In this document: positions 26,921-36,007 of the stretch, piece after piece
Layout of the letters: each line of letters opens with the position of its first letter
How positions within the stretch are numbered: the stretch's first letter is position 1
Source of the DNA: Alphaproteobacteria bacterium
Lineage (GTDB): Bacteria; Pseudomonadota; Alphaproteobacteria; Caulobacterales; Parvularculaceae
NCBI GenBank assembly: GCA_030433215.1
Contig: JAUIMC010000013.1
Coordinates: 1 to 64,000 of the forward strand
DNA length: 64,000 nucleotides
Direction of reading: 5' to 3'
Notes under the pieces: model-generated
The model's input: the letters and a program-made list of their open reading frames with translations, nothing else
The model's database searches: none
What the model was told of the DNA's origin: nothing
Position numbers and translations under genes: made by a program

Positions 26921-27484
26921 TTACCCCGTATAGCGGTAAATGCCGATCTGCGTGTCCCCGTAAATCCGGCGGTCCTCTTCCGTAAAGCCTTCCGCCGCCG
27001 CCGGGGTTTCGTCTTTGGCCTGTTCCACGACCGCGACCGCGCCGGGCGCTAGCCAGGCGCCGTCATGGAGCGCTTTCAGGGCCGGCTCGCACAGCGCCTT
27101 GCGATAGGGCGGGTCGAGAAAGGCGAGGGTGAATTGCGGGCCGACGCCGGCGGGTTTGGGGCCGAGATCCGTCGCCGAACGCCGGTGGATGCGCGTGACG
27201 CCGAACAGGGAGAGGGCTTCGGCGTTGTCGCGAATGGCGCCGCGCGCGCCGGCGTCCGTCTCCACGAAAAGACACCATGCGCCGCCGCGCGACATCGCCT
27301 CGAACCCGAGCGCGCCGGACCCCGCGAAAAGATCGATAATGCGCGCGCCGTCGAATTCGACATCCTCGCGGGCGCTCAGGATATTGAATAGGGACTCGCG
27401 GGTGCGGTCCGTGGTGGGGCGCGCCGTCAAGCCTTTCGGCGCGACAAGCCGTCTGCCGCTGAAGCTGCCGCCGATGACGCGCAT
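26921..27484 (-). CDS. rsmD: 16S rRNA (guanine(966)-N(2))-methyltransferase RsmD
   Basis: 187 residues, normal size. MRVIGGSFSGRRL at the start, RPTTDRTRESLFNIL (substrate-binding), the SAM loop IDLFAGSGALGFEA and the catalytic motif LDPPY near residue 125 are all intact. It methylates G966 in the small subunit. The ATG at 27484 begins the conserved N-terminus. It lies 37 bases downstream of the RND pump stop on the same strand. Confidence 0.96.
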   Translation of the reverse strand: MRVIGGSFSGRRLVAPKGLTARPTTDRTRESLFNILSAREDVEFDGARIIDLFAGSGALGFEAMSRGGAWCLFVETDAGARGAIRDNAEALSLFGVTRIHRRSATDLGPKPAGVGPQFTLAFLDPPYRKALCEPALKALHDGAWLAPGAVAVVEQAKDETPAAAEGFTEEDRRIYGDTQIGIYRYTG

Positions 27485-27521
27485 GGAATCTTCCGTTCCT
27501 GAAATGGACGATCCCTATCCG

Positions 27522-30500
27522 CTAGCGCAGGACGGAGGCTTTCGCCAGTTCTTCCTCGACTTTTGCGCCTTCCGCCGCGCGCGGCTTCGAGAGCCGGGCG
27601 AACAGCAGGAAGGAAACCGGCGTCAGGAACAGCGTGAAGACCGTCGCGAAGCCGAGGCCGCCGAAAATCACCCAGCCCAGCGCCGCTCGCGCTTCCGACC
27701 CGGCGCCGCCGGCAAGGATCAGCGGCAGGCTGGCGAGCAGCGTCGACATGGCGGTCATGAGAACGGGGCGCAGGCGCGTCATCGCCGCATGTTCGATGGC
27801 GTCGCGGATATCCTCGCCCCGGTCGCGCAGCTGGTTGGCGAATTCGACGATGAGAATGCCGTTCTTGGCCATGATGCCGATCAGGAGAACGAGGCCGATC
27901 TGGCTGAAATAGTTGATCGACCCGCCGGTCAGGAGAATGGCGTAAACCGCCGCCGCGAGCCCGAACGGCACGGTCACCATGATGATCAGGGAGCTGACGA
28001 AACTTTCGAATTGCGCGGCCAGCACGAGGAAGACGATCATCGCCGCGAAGCCGAAGACCAGAAGCGTCGTCCGGTTCGACTCTTGCAGGATTTTCGCTTC
28101 GCCCAGAAGCGTGATCGACTGCGAGCCGGTCAAAACCTCCGGCGAAACCTGCCGCAATTCGCGGATCGCTTCGCCGATGCGCACGCCTTCCGCGAGATTG
28201 GCGGAAATCGGCACGGCGCGGCGGCGCTGTTCGCGCGAGAGATTGGCGGACACCGCCTCTTCGCGGATGGTGGCGACCGAAGACAGGGGCACGAAATCGC
28301 CGCTCGCGGTGCGCACGTAAAGATTGGCGAGATCGATGGGATCGTTCACCGGGTCGCCGCCGGACGACACCACGATGTCGACGGCGTCGTCGCCGATAAA
28401 GACTTGCGTGGCGCGAAACTCGTCGGCCATGGCCTGTACGGTCGTCGTGACGACATTGACGGGCACGCCGAGCGCCGCCGCCGCTTCGCGGTCGACGTCG
28501 ATGGAGACCTGCGGCTGCGAGGTCTGGTAGTCGAGCCGCGCGTCGGAAAAGAGCGGGCTTTCCTGAAGGCGGGTGACGAGCGCTTCAGCGGTGTCGCCCG
28601 CGGCCTCGTAATTGTCGCCGGTGACGGCGAATTGCAGGCCCTCGCCGCCGCCGCGGATATTGAGCGAATTGCCGCCGCTCAGAAAGGCCGAGACGCCGGG
28701 AATGTCCGCCACAAGGCCGCGAATTTCGGCTTCATACTCCTGTTGCGTCTTGTCGCGCTCCGACCAGTCTTTGAGGCGAAGCAACAGGAACGAGGCGTTG
28801 CCGCCCCGCACGCCGTTCATGGTCACCATGAAGGGCGCGTCGCCGTCTTCCACATAATGACTGAGCCGTCTTTCGATCTCGAGCGCCTTGGAGTCGAGAT
28901 AGTTGAAGCTCGCGCCTTCCTGGGCGCGGATGAACATGAAGATGCGGCCGCGGTCTTCTTCCGGCGTCAACTCGCGCGGCGTCAGGTTGAACGCCGTGTA
29001 GGCGCCGGCGGCGAATATCACCGACAAAATAGCCGGGATGACGGGGCGGTTGAGACAAAAGCGGATTGCCGGCCCGTAAATCGCGGCGAGCGGGCCTTCG
29101 GGTTTTTTCGACCGCTGCTTCGGATCGTCGGTGTCCACGAACGCCATCTCTTCGCGGAACTCGCGTCCGAGCCGCACCGTCAGCACCGGGCACAAGGTCA
29201 GGGCGACGAAGGACGACACCATCACCGCGAAAGCGAGGACAAAGCCGAATTCCGAAAACAGCTTGCCCGCCTGACCCGGCAGGAAGGAGATCGGGATGAA
29301 GACGGCGACCAGGGTCGCGGTGGTGGCGAGCACGGCGAAGATGATCTCGCGCGTGCCGAGCACGGCGGCGGCGCGCTTGCCCGCGCCCATGGCGCGCCAG
29401 CGCTGAATGTTCTCGGTAACCACGATCGCGTCGTCGACAACCAGACCGGTGGCCATGACGAGGGCGAGCAGCGTGATGATGTTGATGGAAAAACCCGCAA
29501 GCCACAGGGCCGCGATGGTGCCGAGCAGCGACACAGGAATGGTCACGGCCGGGATCAGGGTCGCGCGCAGAGACCGCAGGAACAGGAAAATCACGAGAAC
29601 GACGATCCCGGTGGCGAGCAGCAGGCTGCGGAACACTTCTTCGATCGCCGCATTGATGAAGACGGAATCGTCGACCGTGACGATGACCTTGACATTCGGC
29701 GGCAGCGAGCGGTTCAGTTCCGCCACGGCGGCCTGAATGTCCTGAGAAACCTTGACCGTATTGGACTGCGCCTGGCGCACGATGCCGATGCCGATGCCCG
29801 CCGCGCCATTGACGCGCGCTGTTGTGGTTTCGTCTTCATAGCCCCATTCGACAATGGCGACGTCGGACAGGCGGGTTTCGTCGTCGAGGCGCAGATCGCC
29901 CACCTGTTCGGGGGTTCTGGCGGAGGACTCGGCGCGAATGAGCAATTGCTGGGTGTCGTTGCGCAAGCGGCCGCTGGGCGCGCTCAAGGTGGCGTTGCGC
30001 AAGACGTTCGAGACATCCACCACCGTAAAGCCGCGCGCGGCGAGCGAGACCGGCATCACCCGCACGCGGATAAGCCGGTTCTTGACGCCATAGGCGTCAG
30101 CCTGAGCGACGCCCTGAACGCCCTGCAGGCGCGGGACGATCACGTCGTCCACAAGATCGGCGAGATCGCCCGGATCCATGTTTTCGGCGGCGACGGACAG
30201 ACGCATGATCGGCGAGGAATCGGTGTCGGCCTTGACGACCTGCGGGTCTTCCACGTCTTCGGGCAGTTCATCGGTGATCCCCGACACGGCGTTCTTCACA
30301 TCCGTGGCGGCGACATTGATGTCCACATTGGAGGCGAACTCGGCAGTGATGCGGCTGCGCGCGAAACTCGACGAGGAGGAAATCGACTGCACGCCGTCGA
30401 CCTGGGAAACGGCGCCTTCGAGAATGGCCGTCACTTCCGCGTCGATGGATTCCGGCGTGGCGCCCGGATAGTTCGCGCGGATGGAGACGACGGGCCGGTC

Positions 30501-30656
30501 CACATCGGGCAATTCGCGCACTTCGACGCCGTTCAGCGCCGCGAGGCCGGCGATCAGCACCAGCATGTTGATCACGGCGGCGAGGATCGGGCGTTGAATG
30601 AAGGTGCCGACAAAACCGGCGCTTTTGGCGGGATCGGCGGGGGGCTTGGTGCTCAT
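27522..30656 (-). CDS. RND efflux pump inner-membrane permease (HAE1/AcrB family)
   Basis: 1044 residues from the ATG at 30656, where the family N-terminus (FIQRPILAAVINMLVLIAG) follows a short soluble stretch. Proton-antiport subunit of a tripartite pump: 12 membrane helices with two large periplasmic loops; paired Asp in GLVVDDAIVVTENIQRWR (TM4, proton relay); LPDVDRPVVSIRANYPGA after TM1. The subgroup looks like the MexK/MdtB-style HAE1 pumps. It starts 7 bases after the adaptor gene ends, so the pair is one operon. No dedicated outer-membrane factor is adjacent. Confidence 0.96.
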   Translation of the reverse strand: MSTKPPADPAKSAGFVGTFIQRPILAAVINMLVLIAGLAALNGVEVRELPDVDRPVVSIRANYPGATPESIDAEVTAILEGAVSQVDGVQSISSSSSFARSRITAEFASNVDINVAATDVKNAVSGITDELPEDVEDPQVVKADTDSSPIMRLSVAAENMDPGDLADLVDDVIVPRLQGVQGVAQADAYGVKNRLIRVRVMPVSLAARGFTVVDVSNVLRNATLSAPSGRLRNDTQQLLIRAESSARTPEQVGDLRLDDETRLSDVAIVEWGYEDETTTARVNGAAGIGIGIVRQAQSNTVKVSQDIQAAVAELNRSLPPNVKVIVTVDDSVFINAAIEEVFRSLLLATGIVVLVIFLFLRSLRATLIPAVTIPVSLLGTIAALWLAGFSINIITLLALVMATGLVVDDAIVVTENIQRWRAMGAGKRAAAVLGTREIIFAVLATTATLVAVFIPISFLPGQAGKLFSEFGFVLAFAVMVSSFVALTLCPVLTVRLGREFREEMAFVDTDDPKQRSKKPEGPLAAIYGPAIRFCLNRPVIPAILSVIFAAGAYTAFNLTPRELTPEEDRGRIFMFIRAQEGASFNYLDSKALEIERRLSHYVEDGDAPFMVTMNGVRGGNASFLLLRLKDWSERDKTQQEYEAEIRGLVADIPGVSAFLSGGNSLNIRGGGEGLQFAVTGDNYEAAGDTAEALVTRLQESPLFSDARLDYQTSQPQVSIDVDREAAAALGVPVNVVTTTVQAMADEFRATQVFIGDDAVDIVVSSGGDPVNDPIDLANLYVRTASGDFVPLSSVATIREEAVSANLSREQRRRAVPISANLAEGVRIGEAIRELRQVSPEVLTGSQSITLLGEAKILQESNRTTLLVFGFAAMIVFLVLAAQFESFVSSLIIMVTVPFGLAAAVYAILLTGGSINYFSQIGLVLLIGIMAKNGILIVEFANQLRDRGEDIRDAIEHAAMTRLRPVLMTAMSTLLASLPLILAGGAGSEARAALGWVIFGGLGFATVFTLFLTPVSFLLFARLSKPRAAEGAKVEEELAKASVLR

Positions 30657-30663
30657 GCGGCGG

Positions 30664-31842
30664 TCACTTGCCGCCGCCGCCGGCCGACGCGCTCGCGCCG
30701 CCGGAGCCGAGCGCGGACGTGCTTTGGCCGGGTTTTTCCCGTGCGGGCGGGGCCGGCAGCGCAAAGCCGGCGCGCACCCTGTCAGAGCCTTCAAAGACGA
30801 TCATGTCGCCGGTTTTCACCTCGCCCCTGACGAGCACGATGTCGTCGGTGCGCTGAAGAATGGAGACGGACGCGCGTTCGGCGCGGCCGTCTTCTCCGCG
30901 CTTCCAGACAAAGGGGCCCGCGCGATCCCATTGCAGCGCGAGGCCCGGCACGGAAACGGCGGGTTCGCCCTTGCTTGTGGTGCTGATCGCGAACACTGCG
31001 CCCGGCAGCATGGCGGCGTCTTCGTTCTCGAAGGTCGCCTCGATCTTCAGGGTGCGCGTTTCAGGGTCGACGCGGCTGTCGATGGCGGTGACGCGGCCGT
31101 CATAGGTTTCGCCGCCGGAGGCGAGCTGCGCAGACACCGTCTGGCCGATGTCGACGGCGCGGGCCGCTTCCTGCGGGACGGCGAATTCGACAACGATGGA
31201 AGACGTGTCGTCGAGGGTGGTGACCTGATCGCCGGCGCGCAGATAATCGCCCGGCTCGATTTCGGTAAGGCCGATGACGCCGTCGAAGGGCGCGCGGATG
31301 GTGCGCTGTTGCACCGCGTATTGGGCGGCGAGGAGGTCCGCTTCGGTGGTCTTGTATTCGTTATAGGCGGCCTCGGCCTCCAGGGCAGAGGCGGCTTCGG
31401 TCTCTTTCAGATCCGCATAACGGTCGGCGTTTTCCTTGGCGATTGGATATTGCGCCCGGGCGCGTTCCAGCGCGATGCGTTGCTGCTGATCGTCGAGCCG
31501 CAAGAGCACATCGCCCTCGGAGACTTTTTCGCCGGGCGCGATATTCACCTCCGCGACGATGCCGGTCGCTTCGGAGGTCAGCGCGACGCTTTTCAGCGCG
31601 CGGCCTTCGCCGATGACATTGAGGGTCCGTCCGACGGATGCTTCCTCGGCCGCGACCAGATTGACGGCCGGCATGAAGCCGCCGCGTCCGCCGCCCGGGC
31701 CGCCGCCGCCCGGTCCTGGTCCGCGTCCGGCTAGTGAAGCGTCCGGGGCGGGCCCGCGCGTGGTCAGGACGACCGCCGTCGCCGCCGCGCCGATAACAAG
31801 GCCCACAAGGGCGCCTGTAACAAGCGTGCCAGGCCTTTTCAT
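30664..31842 (-). CDS. RND efflux periplasmic adaptor subunit
   Basis: 392 residues. Membrane fusion protein: N-terminal signal anchor (about 7-28), a Gly/Pro-rich linker, then a lipoyl/barrel-sandwich half (GIVAEVNIAPGEKVSEGDVLLRLDD), an alpha-hairpin (about 125-185), the second lipoyl half (RTIRAPFDGVIGLTEIEPGDYL) and a beta-barrel domain. The C-terminus is Gly/Ser/Ala-rich. First gene of the adaptor-permease operon; inverted repeats lie 74-134 bases upstream and are candidate operators. Confidence 0.95.
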   Translation of the reverse strand: MKRPGTLVTGALVGLVIGAAATAVVLTTRGPAPDASLAGRGPGPGGGGPGGGRGGFMPAVNLVAAEEASVGRTLNVIGEGRALKSVALTSEATGIVAEVNIAPGEKVSEGDVLLRLDDQQQRIALERARAQYPIAKENADRYADLKETEAASALEAEAAYNEYKTTEADLLAAQYAVQQRTIRAPFDGVIGLTEIEPGDYLRAGDQVTTLDDTSSIVVEFAVPQEAARAVDIGQTVSAQLASGGETYDGRVTAIDSRVDPETRTLKIEATFENEDAAMLPGAVFAISTTSKGEPAVSVPGLALQWDRAGPFVWKRGEDGRAERASVSILQRTDDIVLVRGEVKTGDMIVFEGSDRVRAGFALPAPPAREKPGQSTSALGSGGASASAGGGGK

Positions 31843-31915
31843 GTCTGAACTACTCCCAACCGGCCGCCTTCCGACCGACTTCCTGCCGCCGGCGGCGACA
31901 GGCCTTAAAGATAGT

Positions 31916-31975
31916 AACGTATGAAGCTTTACGTTCCGTCGCCGAGAATTGCGATTTCTTTCGGCGACGCAACGT
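31916..31975 (-). promoter_or_regulatory. inverted repeats upstream of RND pump operon
   Basis: AACGTA (31916-31921) and TACGTT (31930-31935) form an 8-base-spaced palindrome. Overlapping it, ACGTTccGTCGCCGA (31931-31945) and TCGGCGACgcAACGT (31961-31975) are inverted 15-base arms with two unmatched bases. This is the sort of arrangement recognised by TetR/AcrR-type repressors; no regulator gene is nearby. The rest of 31843-32065 shows nothing else. Confidence 0.45.
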
Positions 31976-32065
31976 AGTCTAACGCGTTGTATTGGTTAGA
32001 AAAATAACCCCTAAACCAATGGGCGCGCAGACTTTTTCATGTATTACACAGCCTAAATCTATCTT

Positions 32066-32185
32066 ATGGCTGTTAAAAATTCCAATCCCCTCCGGAAAAA
32101 AGCGCCGCATCACGCCGATTTGAAGCGGAAATCCGCCTTGGGGGACCGCAAGAAACGGGCGGCGGCGCGCCTGACAAGCGCCTAA
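32066..32185 (+). CDS. possible small basic protein
   Basis: 39 residues (MAVKNSNPLRKKAPHHADL, then a Lys/Arg-rich end). The frame is open from ATG to TAA, with no strong ribosome site. It is very basic, as small nucleic-acid-associated proteins can be. It ends 44 bases before the next gene. No family recognised, and chance cannot be excluded. Confidence 0.25.
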   Translation: MAVKNSNPLRKKAPHHADLKRKSALGDRKKRAAARLTSA

Positions 32186-32229
32186 GCGAAAAGCATGACA
32201 GAGTCGATCCTGTTCAGCGGAGGCCAATA

Positions 32230-33048
32230 ATGACCGACCCTCAATCCGGCGCCTTTCGCGCCCTTCATCAGCCGGGCGCGCCTTTCGTAATGCCGAACCC
32301 CTGGGACGCCGGGTCGGCGCGCATCCTCGAAGGGCTCGGCTTCAAGGCGCTGGCGACGACCAGTTCCGGGTTCGCCATGACTCTCGGGCGGCGCGATTAC
32401 GGCGTTACGCGCGAGGAAGCGATCACGCATGGCGCGGCGATCGCGGACGCTGTTGCTGTACCGGTGAGCGCCGATCTTGAAAACGGGTTCGGCCCTGACC
32501 CTGAAGACGCCGCCGAAACCATCCGTCTCGCTTGCGCGACCGGTCTTGCCGGCGGATCTATCGAGGACTCCACCGGCGACAAGGCAAAGCCGGTCATCGA
32601 GGACGAAGCGCGCGCCGCCGCGCGTATCGAAGCTGCTGTCGAGGCGCGCAACAAAGCCGGACGCGATTTCGTTCTCACCGCCCGCGCCGAAGCGTTTCTT
32701 TACGGCCTTGGCGAGATCGACAGGGTGATCGCGCGCCTCAACGCTTTTGCGGAGGCGGGCGCGGATGTTCTGTTTGCGCCGGGGCTTCCGGACCTCGGCG
32801 CCGTGCGCGCTGTCTGCAAGGGCGTTTCAAAGCCCGTGAATGTGCTCATTCTCGGGTCGCTGGCGCAGCATTCGGTGGAGGACTTCGCTGAGGCGGGGGC
32901 GGCGCGCCTTTCCATTGGCGGCGGGCTCGCCTGGAGCGCCTATGCGACGCTTGCCTCTGCGCAAACCATCCTGAGCGAAGGCCATTTCGCGATGCTCGGC
33001 GCCAATCGCGACGGCGCGAAAATCATCGCGCCCTTCTTGAAGGGGTGA
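32230..33048 (+). CDS. isocitrate lyase/PEP mutase superfamily protein
   Basis: 272 residues with a CGGAGG ribosome site. TIM-barrel enzyme of the PEP-mutase/isocitrate-lyase family: PNPWDAGSARILEGLGFKA near residue 22, TTSSGFAMTLGRRD, PVSADLENGFGP (metal-binding Asp/Glu), GGSIEDSTG (Glu-Asp pair) and LTARAEAFLYG. The flexible KKCGH catalytic loop of isocitrate lyase is absent, so it is closer to the oxaloacetate decarboxylase or phosphonomutase-like branch of unknown substrate. Single gene. Confidence 0.93.
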   Translation: MTDPQSGAFRALHQPGAPFVMPNPWDAGSARILEGLGFKALATTSSGFAMTLGRRDYGVTREEAITHGAAIADAVAVPVSADLENGFGPDPEDAAETIRLACATGLAGGSIEDSTGDKAKPVIEDEARAAARIEAAVEARNKAGRDFVLTARAEAFLYGLGEIDRVIARLNAFAEAGADVLFAPGLPDLGAVRAVCKGVSKPVNVLILGSLAQHSVEDFAEAGAARLSIGGGLAWSAYATLASAQTILSEGHFAMLGANRDGAKIIAPFLKG

Positions 33049-33157
33049 CCTTTTTGCAACCCTCACGGCGAAGTGCTCCGCCGTGTCTTTCTCCCCTTGG
33101 CCGGACCCGCTAAAGACGGCTCGAGCGCGCCCCCCGACGCGCTGAGTGTTGCAAACC

Positions 33158-34537
33158 ATGACGATGAATGAGGCATTGGCGCCGGCCCCGCCGCAAGGGG
33201 CCTGGCGGCGCGAGTTTTTCGCGCTGATGGCCATCGGCTTGCCGATGGGCCTGACGCAGGTCGTGCAGTTTTCCATCAACACCGTTGACGTCGTGATGAT
33301 CGGCCAGCTCGGCCCCGAACCGCTCGCGGCGGGCGCCCTTGGCCTCGTCATGTTCTACCTGCTTTATGTCGCCGGCATGGGGCCGGCCATGGCGGTCTCG
33401 CCCATGGTTTCGCAGGCGCTGGGCGCCGACGCCGACGATGTGCGCGACGTGCGCCGCTCGGTGCGCATGGGGCTGTGGCTGGTCGGCATCGGCGCGCCGG
33501 TGCTGTCGGTGGTTTATCTGTTCTCGGAGGAATTCGCGCTCCTGACCGGCCAGCCGCCGCAGGTCGCCGCCCTCGCCGAACCTTATGTGCTGGCGCTCGT
33601 GCCGGGGCTTCCTTTCGCGCTCGGCGTCATCGTGCTGAGAAATTTTCTCGCCGCCATCGAGCGCGCGCGGGCGCCGCTTTACATCATCGTTCTGACGACG
33701 GCGGTGAATGCGTTCCTCAATTATTTGCTGATCTATGGCAATTGGGGGTTCCCCCGGCTTGAGCTTGTGGGGGCGGGGCTCGCCTCGTCGCTGTCCCACG
33801 CCATCGGCTTCTTCGCGCTCGTCGCCTATATCTTCTGGGAAAAGCGCGCGAAGCGTTTCGAGCTGTTTCACAATTTCCAGCGTTCGGACTGGCCGCGCTT
33901 TTTCGAAGTCGCGCGCCTCGGCTGGCCCATCACCATCACCATCGGGTTCGAAGTGTTGCTGTTCAACGCCGCGGTCTTTCTCATGGGGCGTATCGGCGTC
34001 AATGAAATGGCGGCCTATCAGGTGGCGCTCAATGTCGCCGCGCTCGCCTTCATGATGCCGCTCGGGATCTCCATGGCGGGCGGGGTGCGCGTTGGCTTGA
34101 TGCAGGGCGCGAAGAACAAGCCGGGCGTGCGCCGCGCTGCGGCCATGGCGATTTTGTGCAGCATCGGCGCGATCATGCTGGTCGCCGTGCCGGTGATGCT
34201 CTGGCCCATGGAGATCGCCGGGTTCTATCTGGAGCCGGGCGATGACAACGCCGCTGTCCTGGAGCTGGTCGCCTCTTTCCTGCCCATCGCTGCGGCCTTC
34301 GCGCTCTTTGATGCAACGCAGGTTTCGGCAGGGCAGGCGTTGCGCGGCCTCAAGGATGTCCGTGTGCCGATGATTCTGACCGGCGTCAGCTACTGGATGA
34401 TCGGCTTTCCCATCGCCGCCGGGCTGGGGCTCGCCACGCCGCTCGCCGCGATCGGCGTGTGGTGGGGGCTTCTGGCGAGCCTTGTGGCGGCGGCGGTGTT
34501 TCTCGGCCTGCGGCTTTGGCTGATTACGCGGGACTAA
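33158..34537 (+). CDS. MATE family efflux transporter
   Basis: 459 residues from ATG at 33158 (a GTG at 33146 is also in frame; neither has a good ribosome site). Twelve membrane helices in two homologous halves, beginning with EFFALMAIGLPMGLTQVVQF and IDVVMIGQLG-like NTVDVVMIGQLGPEPLAAGA. NorM-type MATE transporters export cationic drugs and metabolites in exchange for Na+ or H+. The stop overlaps the convergent DinB gene stop by four bases. Confidence 0.95.
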   Translation: MTMNEALAPAPPQGAWRREFFALMAIGLPMGLTQVVQFSINTVDVVMIGQLGPEPLAAGALGLVMFYLLYVAGMGPAMAVSPMVSQALGADADDVRDVRRSVRMGLWLVGIGAPVLSVVYLFSEEFALLTGQPPQVAALAEPYVLALVPGLPFALGVIVLRNFLAAIERARAPLYIIVLTTAVNAFLNYLLIYGNWGFPRLELVGAGLASSLSHAIGFFALVAYIFWEKRAKRFELFHNFQRSDWPRFFEVARLGWPITITIGFEVLLFNAAVFLMGRIGVNEMAAYQVALNVAALAFMMPLGISMAGGVRVGLMQGAKNKPGVRRAAAMAILCSIGAIMLVAVPVMLWPMEIAGFYLEPGDDNAAVLELVASFLPIAAAFALFDATQVSAGQALRGLKDVRVPMILTGVSYWMIGFPIAAGLGLATPLAAIGVWWGLLASLVAAAVFLGLRLWLITRD

Positions 34538-35049
34538 AGAACGCTCTCGATATCGGGCATGAAGGGAATGTCCGTATCGTCGGGCTTCGCGCCGGCGGCG
34601 GTCAGCATGGCGTGCACCTGTCCCCGGTGGTGGGTCTGGTGATTGAAGAAATGGGTCACCAGCATCCAGCGCGGCATGGTGAACTCGCGCTTTGCCGCGG
34701 CTGAAACCCAGGTGAGATCCTGTTCGAGCCAGCCTCCGCTCACGGCGTCGGCCCAGGCGAGGATCTGCGCGTCGGTCTTGTCGCGTTCGGCGCGCAGGAT
34801 TTCCCAGTCGTCGATCATCGAGGCGGATTCGCCGATGGCCTCGTCCGGCGCCGGGGAATCCGTAAAGCGGCTGAGCCAGGCGCGGTCGCCCCACAGGACG
34901 TGGGAAAGCGTGCCGTGAATGGAGGCGAAGAAAGCCCCGCGGTCCTTGCGGCGTTCGTCATCGCTCAAGGAAGAGGCGGCGGCGTAAAGGCTGTGGTTCT
35001 GCCATTCATTATAGGCCGCCATCAATTTCATATAGGCAGGCGTGATCAT
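34534..35049 (-). CDS. DinB family protein
   Basis: 171 residues with a good AGGAAAT ribosome site. Four-helix bundle of the DinB/YfiT type: LMAAYNEWQNHSLY at the start, THGTLSHVLWGDRAWLSRF-like IHGTLSHVLWGDRAWLSRF in helix 2 (metal His), and THFFNHQTHHRGQVH in helix 4 (two further metal His). The fold is a metal-binding transferase-like scaffold used in thiol transfer or stress functions; the specific role is unknown. Confidence 0.94.
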   Translation of the reverse strand: MITPAYMKLMAAYNEWQNHSLYAAASSLSDDERRKDRGAFFASIHGTLSHVLWGDRAWLSRFTDSPAPDEAIGESASMIDDWEILRAERDKTDAQILAWADAVSGGWLEQDLTWVSAAAKREFTMPRWMLVTHFFNHQTHHRGQVHAMLTAAGAKPDDTDIPFMPDIESVL

Positions 35050-35145
35050 GGGAATTTCCTTTGCGGGAGCCGCCGGGCGCGGCGCGTCATTATCGCCGAG
35101 AGCCGGAAAAACGCCAAGCGCCTAAGCTTTCACGCTAGCAGGCGG

Positions 35146-35457
35146 TCAGTTCGCGAACTGTTTGCGGCGCTGGTCGACGACGTCCTTCGACTCTTTCAGG
35201 CCCTTGCCCGTATTTTCGCGCACGACCTTAACAGCGTCGATGACTTTCTTATCCGCGAGCAGCCGGTCCACATCGGCCTGAACTGACGGAGACAGAGACG
35301 CGAATGTGTCTTCGGCCGCCTGCTCCTCCTGCATCCGGCGCATTTCCCGTTCGCCGGCGCTTTCGCTCTTGCCGGCGCTCATGCGCCCGATCCTGAAAGC
35401 GACAAAGGCGACCGCCGCCAGCACCAGCCATCCGCCCGTAGGGTCGAAATCAAACAT
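35146..35457 (-). CDS. membrane-anchored protein with ribosomal L7/L12 C-terminal-like domain
   Basis: 103 residues. One N-terminal membrane helix (WLVLAAVAFVAFRIG), a charged linker (about 28-50), then a short segment DADVDRLLADKKVIDAVKVV-like (VDRLLADKKVIDAVKVVREN) and TGKGLKESKDVVD at the end. The last 30 residues repeat the hallmark of the L7/L12 C-terminal domain, in which V-K-x-V-R-x-x-T-G-x-G-L-K-E-A-K-x-x-V forms the factor-binding helices. It is not the ribosomal protein itself. Function unknown. Confidence 0.8.
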   Translation of the reverse strand: MFDFDPTGGWLVLAAVAFVAFRIGRMSAGKSESAGEREMRRMQEEQAAEDTFASLSPSVQADVDRLLADKKVIDAVKVVRENTGKGLKESKDVVDQRRKQFAN

Positions 35458-35522
35458 GGAACGCGCCCTCCCTCTTTCACGCTGGGCGAAAGACTAGGCG
35501 CGTTCGTCCTTTGGGTAAAATA

Positions 35523-35954
35523 TCAGTAGGGGGCTGTTCGCGTCCGTGGCTGGCGGCGCTCTTCGATCCTGTCGTAATGCTCTCGCAGCAGCTCAGCGTT
35601 TCTGAGATTGGCCTTGAAGGCGAAGTCGAAGATGTCGCCGAAAAGCGGCACGGCGCCGAGGATCATGTCCATGACGGCGTTATAGATCATGCGGATCATC
35701 AGGCCGAGGCCGGCCCCGGCGCGATGGGCTTCCCAGATCAGGTAGACCGACAGGGCGCCCCCGGCCGCGTCGCCGACGCCCGGAATGAGGCCGATGATGC
35801 TGTCCCAGCCGAAGCGGTAGCCGAGGATGGGCAGTTTGAACCGCGAGTCGAGAAAGCGCGACAGCCGCTCGACACGCGCCCGGGCCGCCGCATGGGGATG
35901 GGTCTCCAGCGGCGCGCCGGTATCGGGATCGGTGACGATGGTCTGGTCGCTCAT
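35523..35954 (-). CDS. DUF4112 domain-containing membrane protein
   Basis: 143 residues with AAGGAC before the ATG. Conserved DUF4112 features: RLSRFLDSRFKLPILGYRFGWDSIIGLIPG, then VGDAAGG and the second block MDMILGAVPLFGDIFDFAFKAN. Two membrane-associated hydrophobic segments lie between. No function is known for the family. Confidence 0.92.
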   Translation of the reverse strand: MSDQTIVTDPDTGAPLETHPHAAARARVERLSRFLDSRFKLPILGYRFGWDSIIGLIPGVGDAAGGALSVYLIWEAHRAGAGLGLMIRMIYNAVMDMILGAVPLFGDIFDFAFKANLRNAELLREHYDRIEERRQPRTRTAPY

Positions 35955-36007
35955 GTCCTTGCGAACACGCCCCGGGCGCGTTGCGTTCCGGCGAGACGGC
36001 GGGCGGG

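Noticed and set aside
27129-30830. A 1233-codon open frame opposite the RND permease
   Set aside because: It is antisense to a well conserved pump gene and rich in Arg/His/Gly/Asp, the usual shadow of a high-GC gene. No family is recognisable.
31979-32227. 82-codon frame on the minus strand upstream of the RND adaptor
   Set aside because: No ribosome site, mixed composition, and it overlaps the start region of the PEP-mutase-like gene.
35146-35457. Ribosomal protein L7/L12 gene
   Set aside because: It has an N-terminal membrane helix and no L7/L12 dimerisation domain; only the C-terminal end resembles it.
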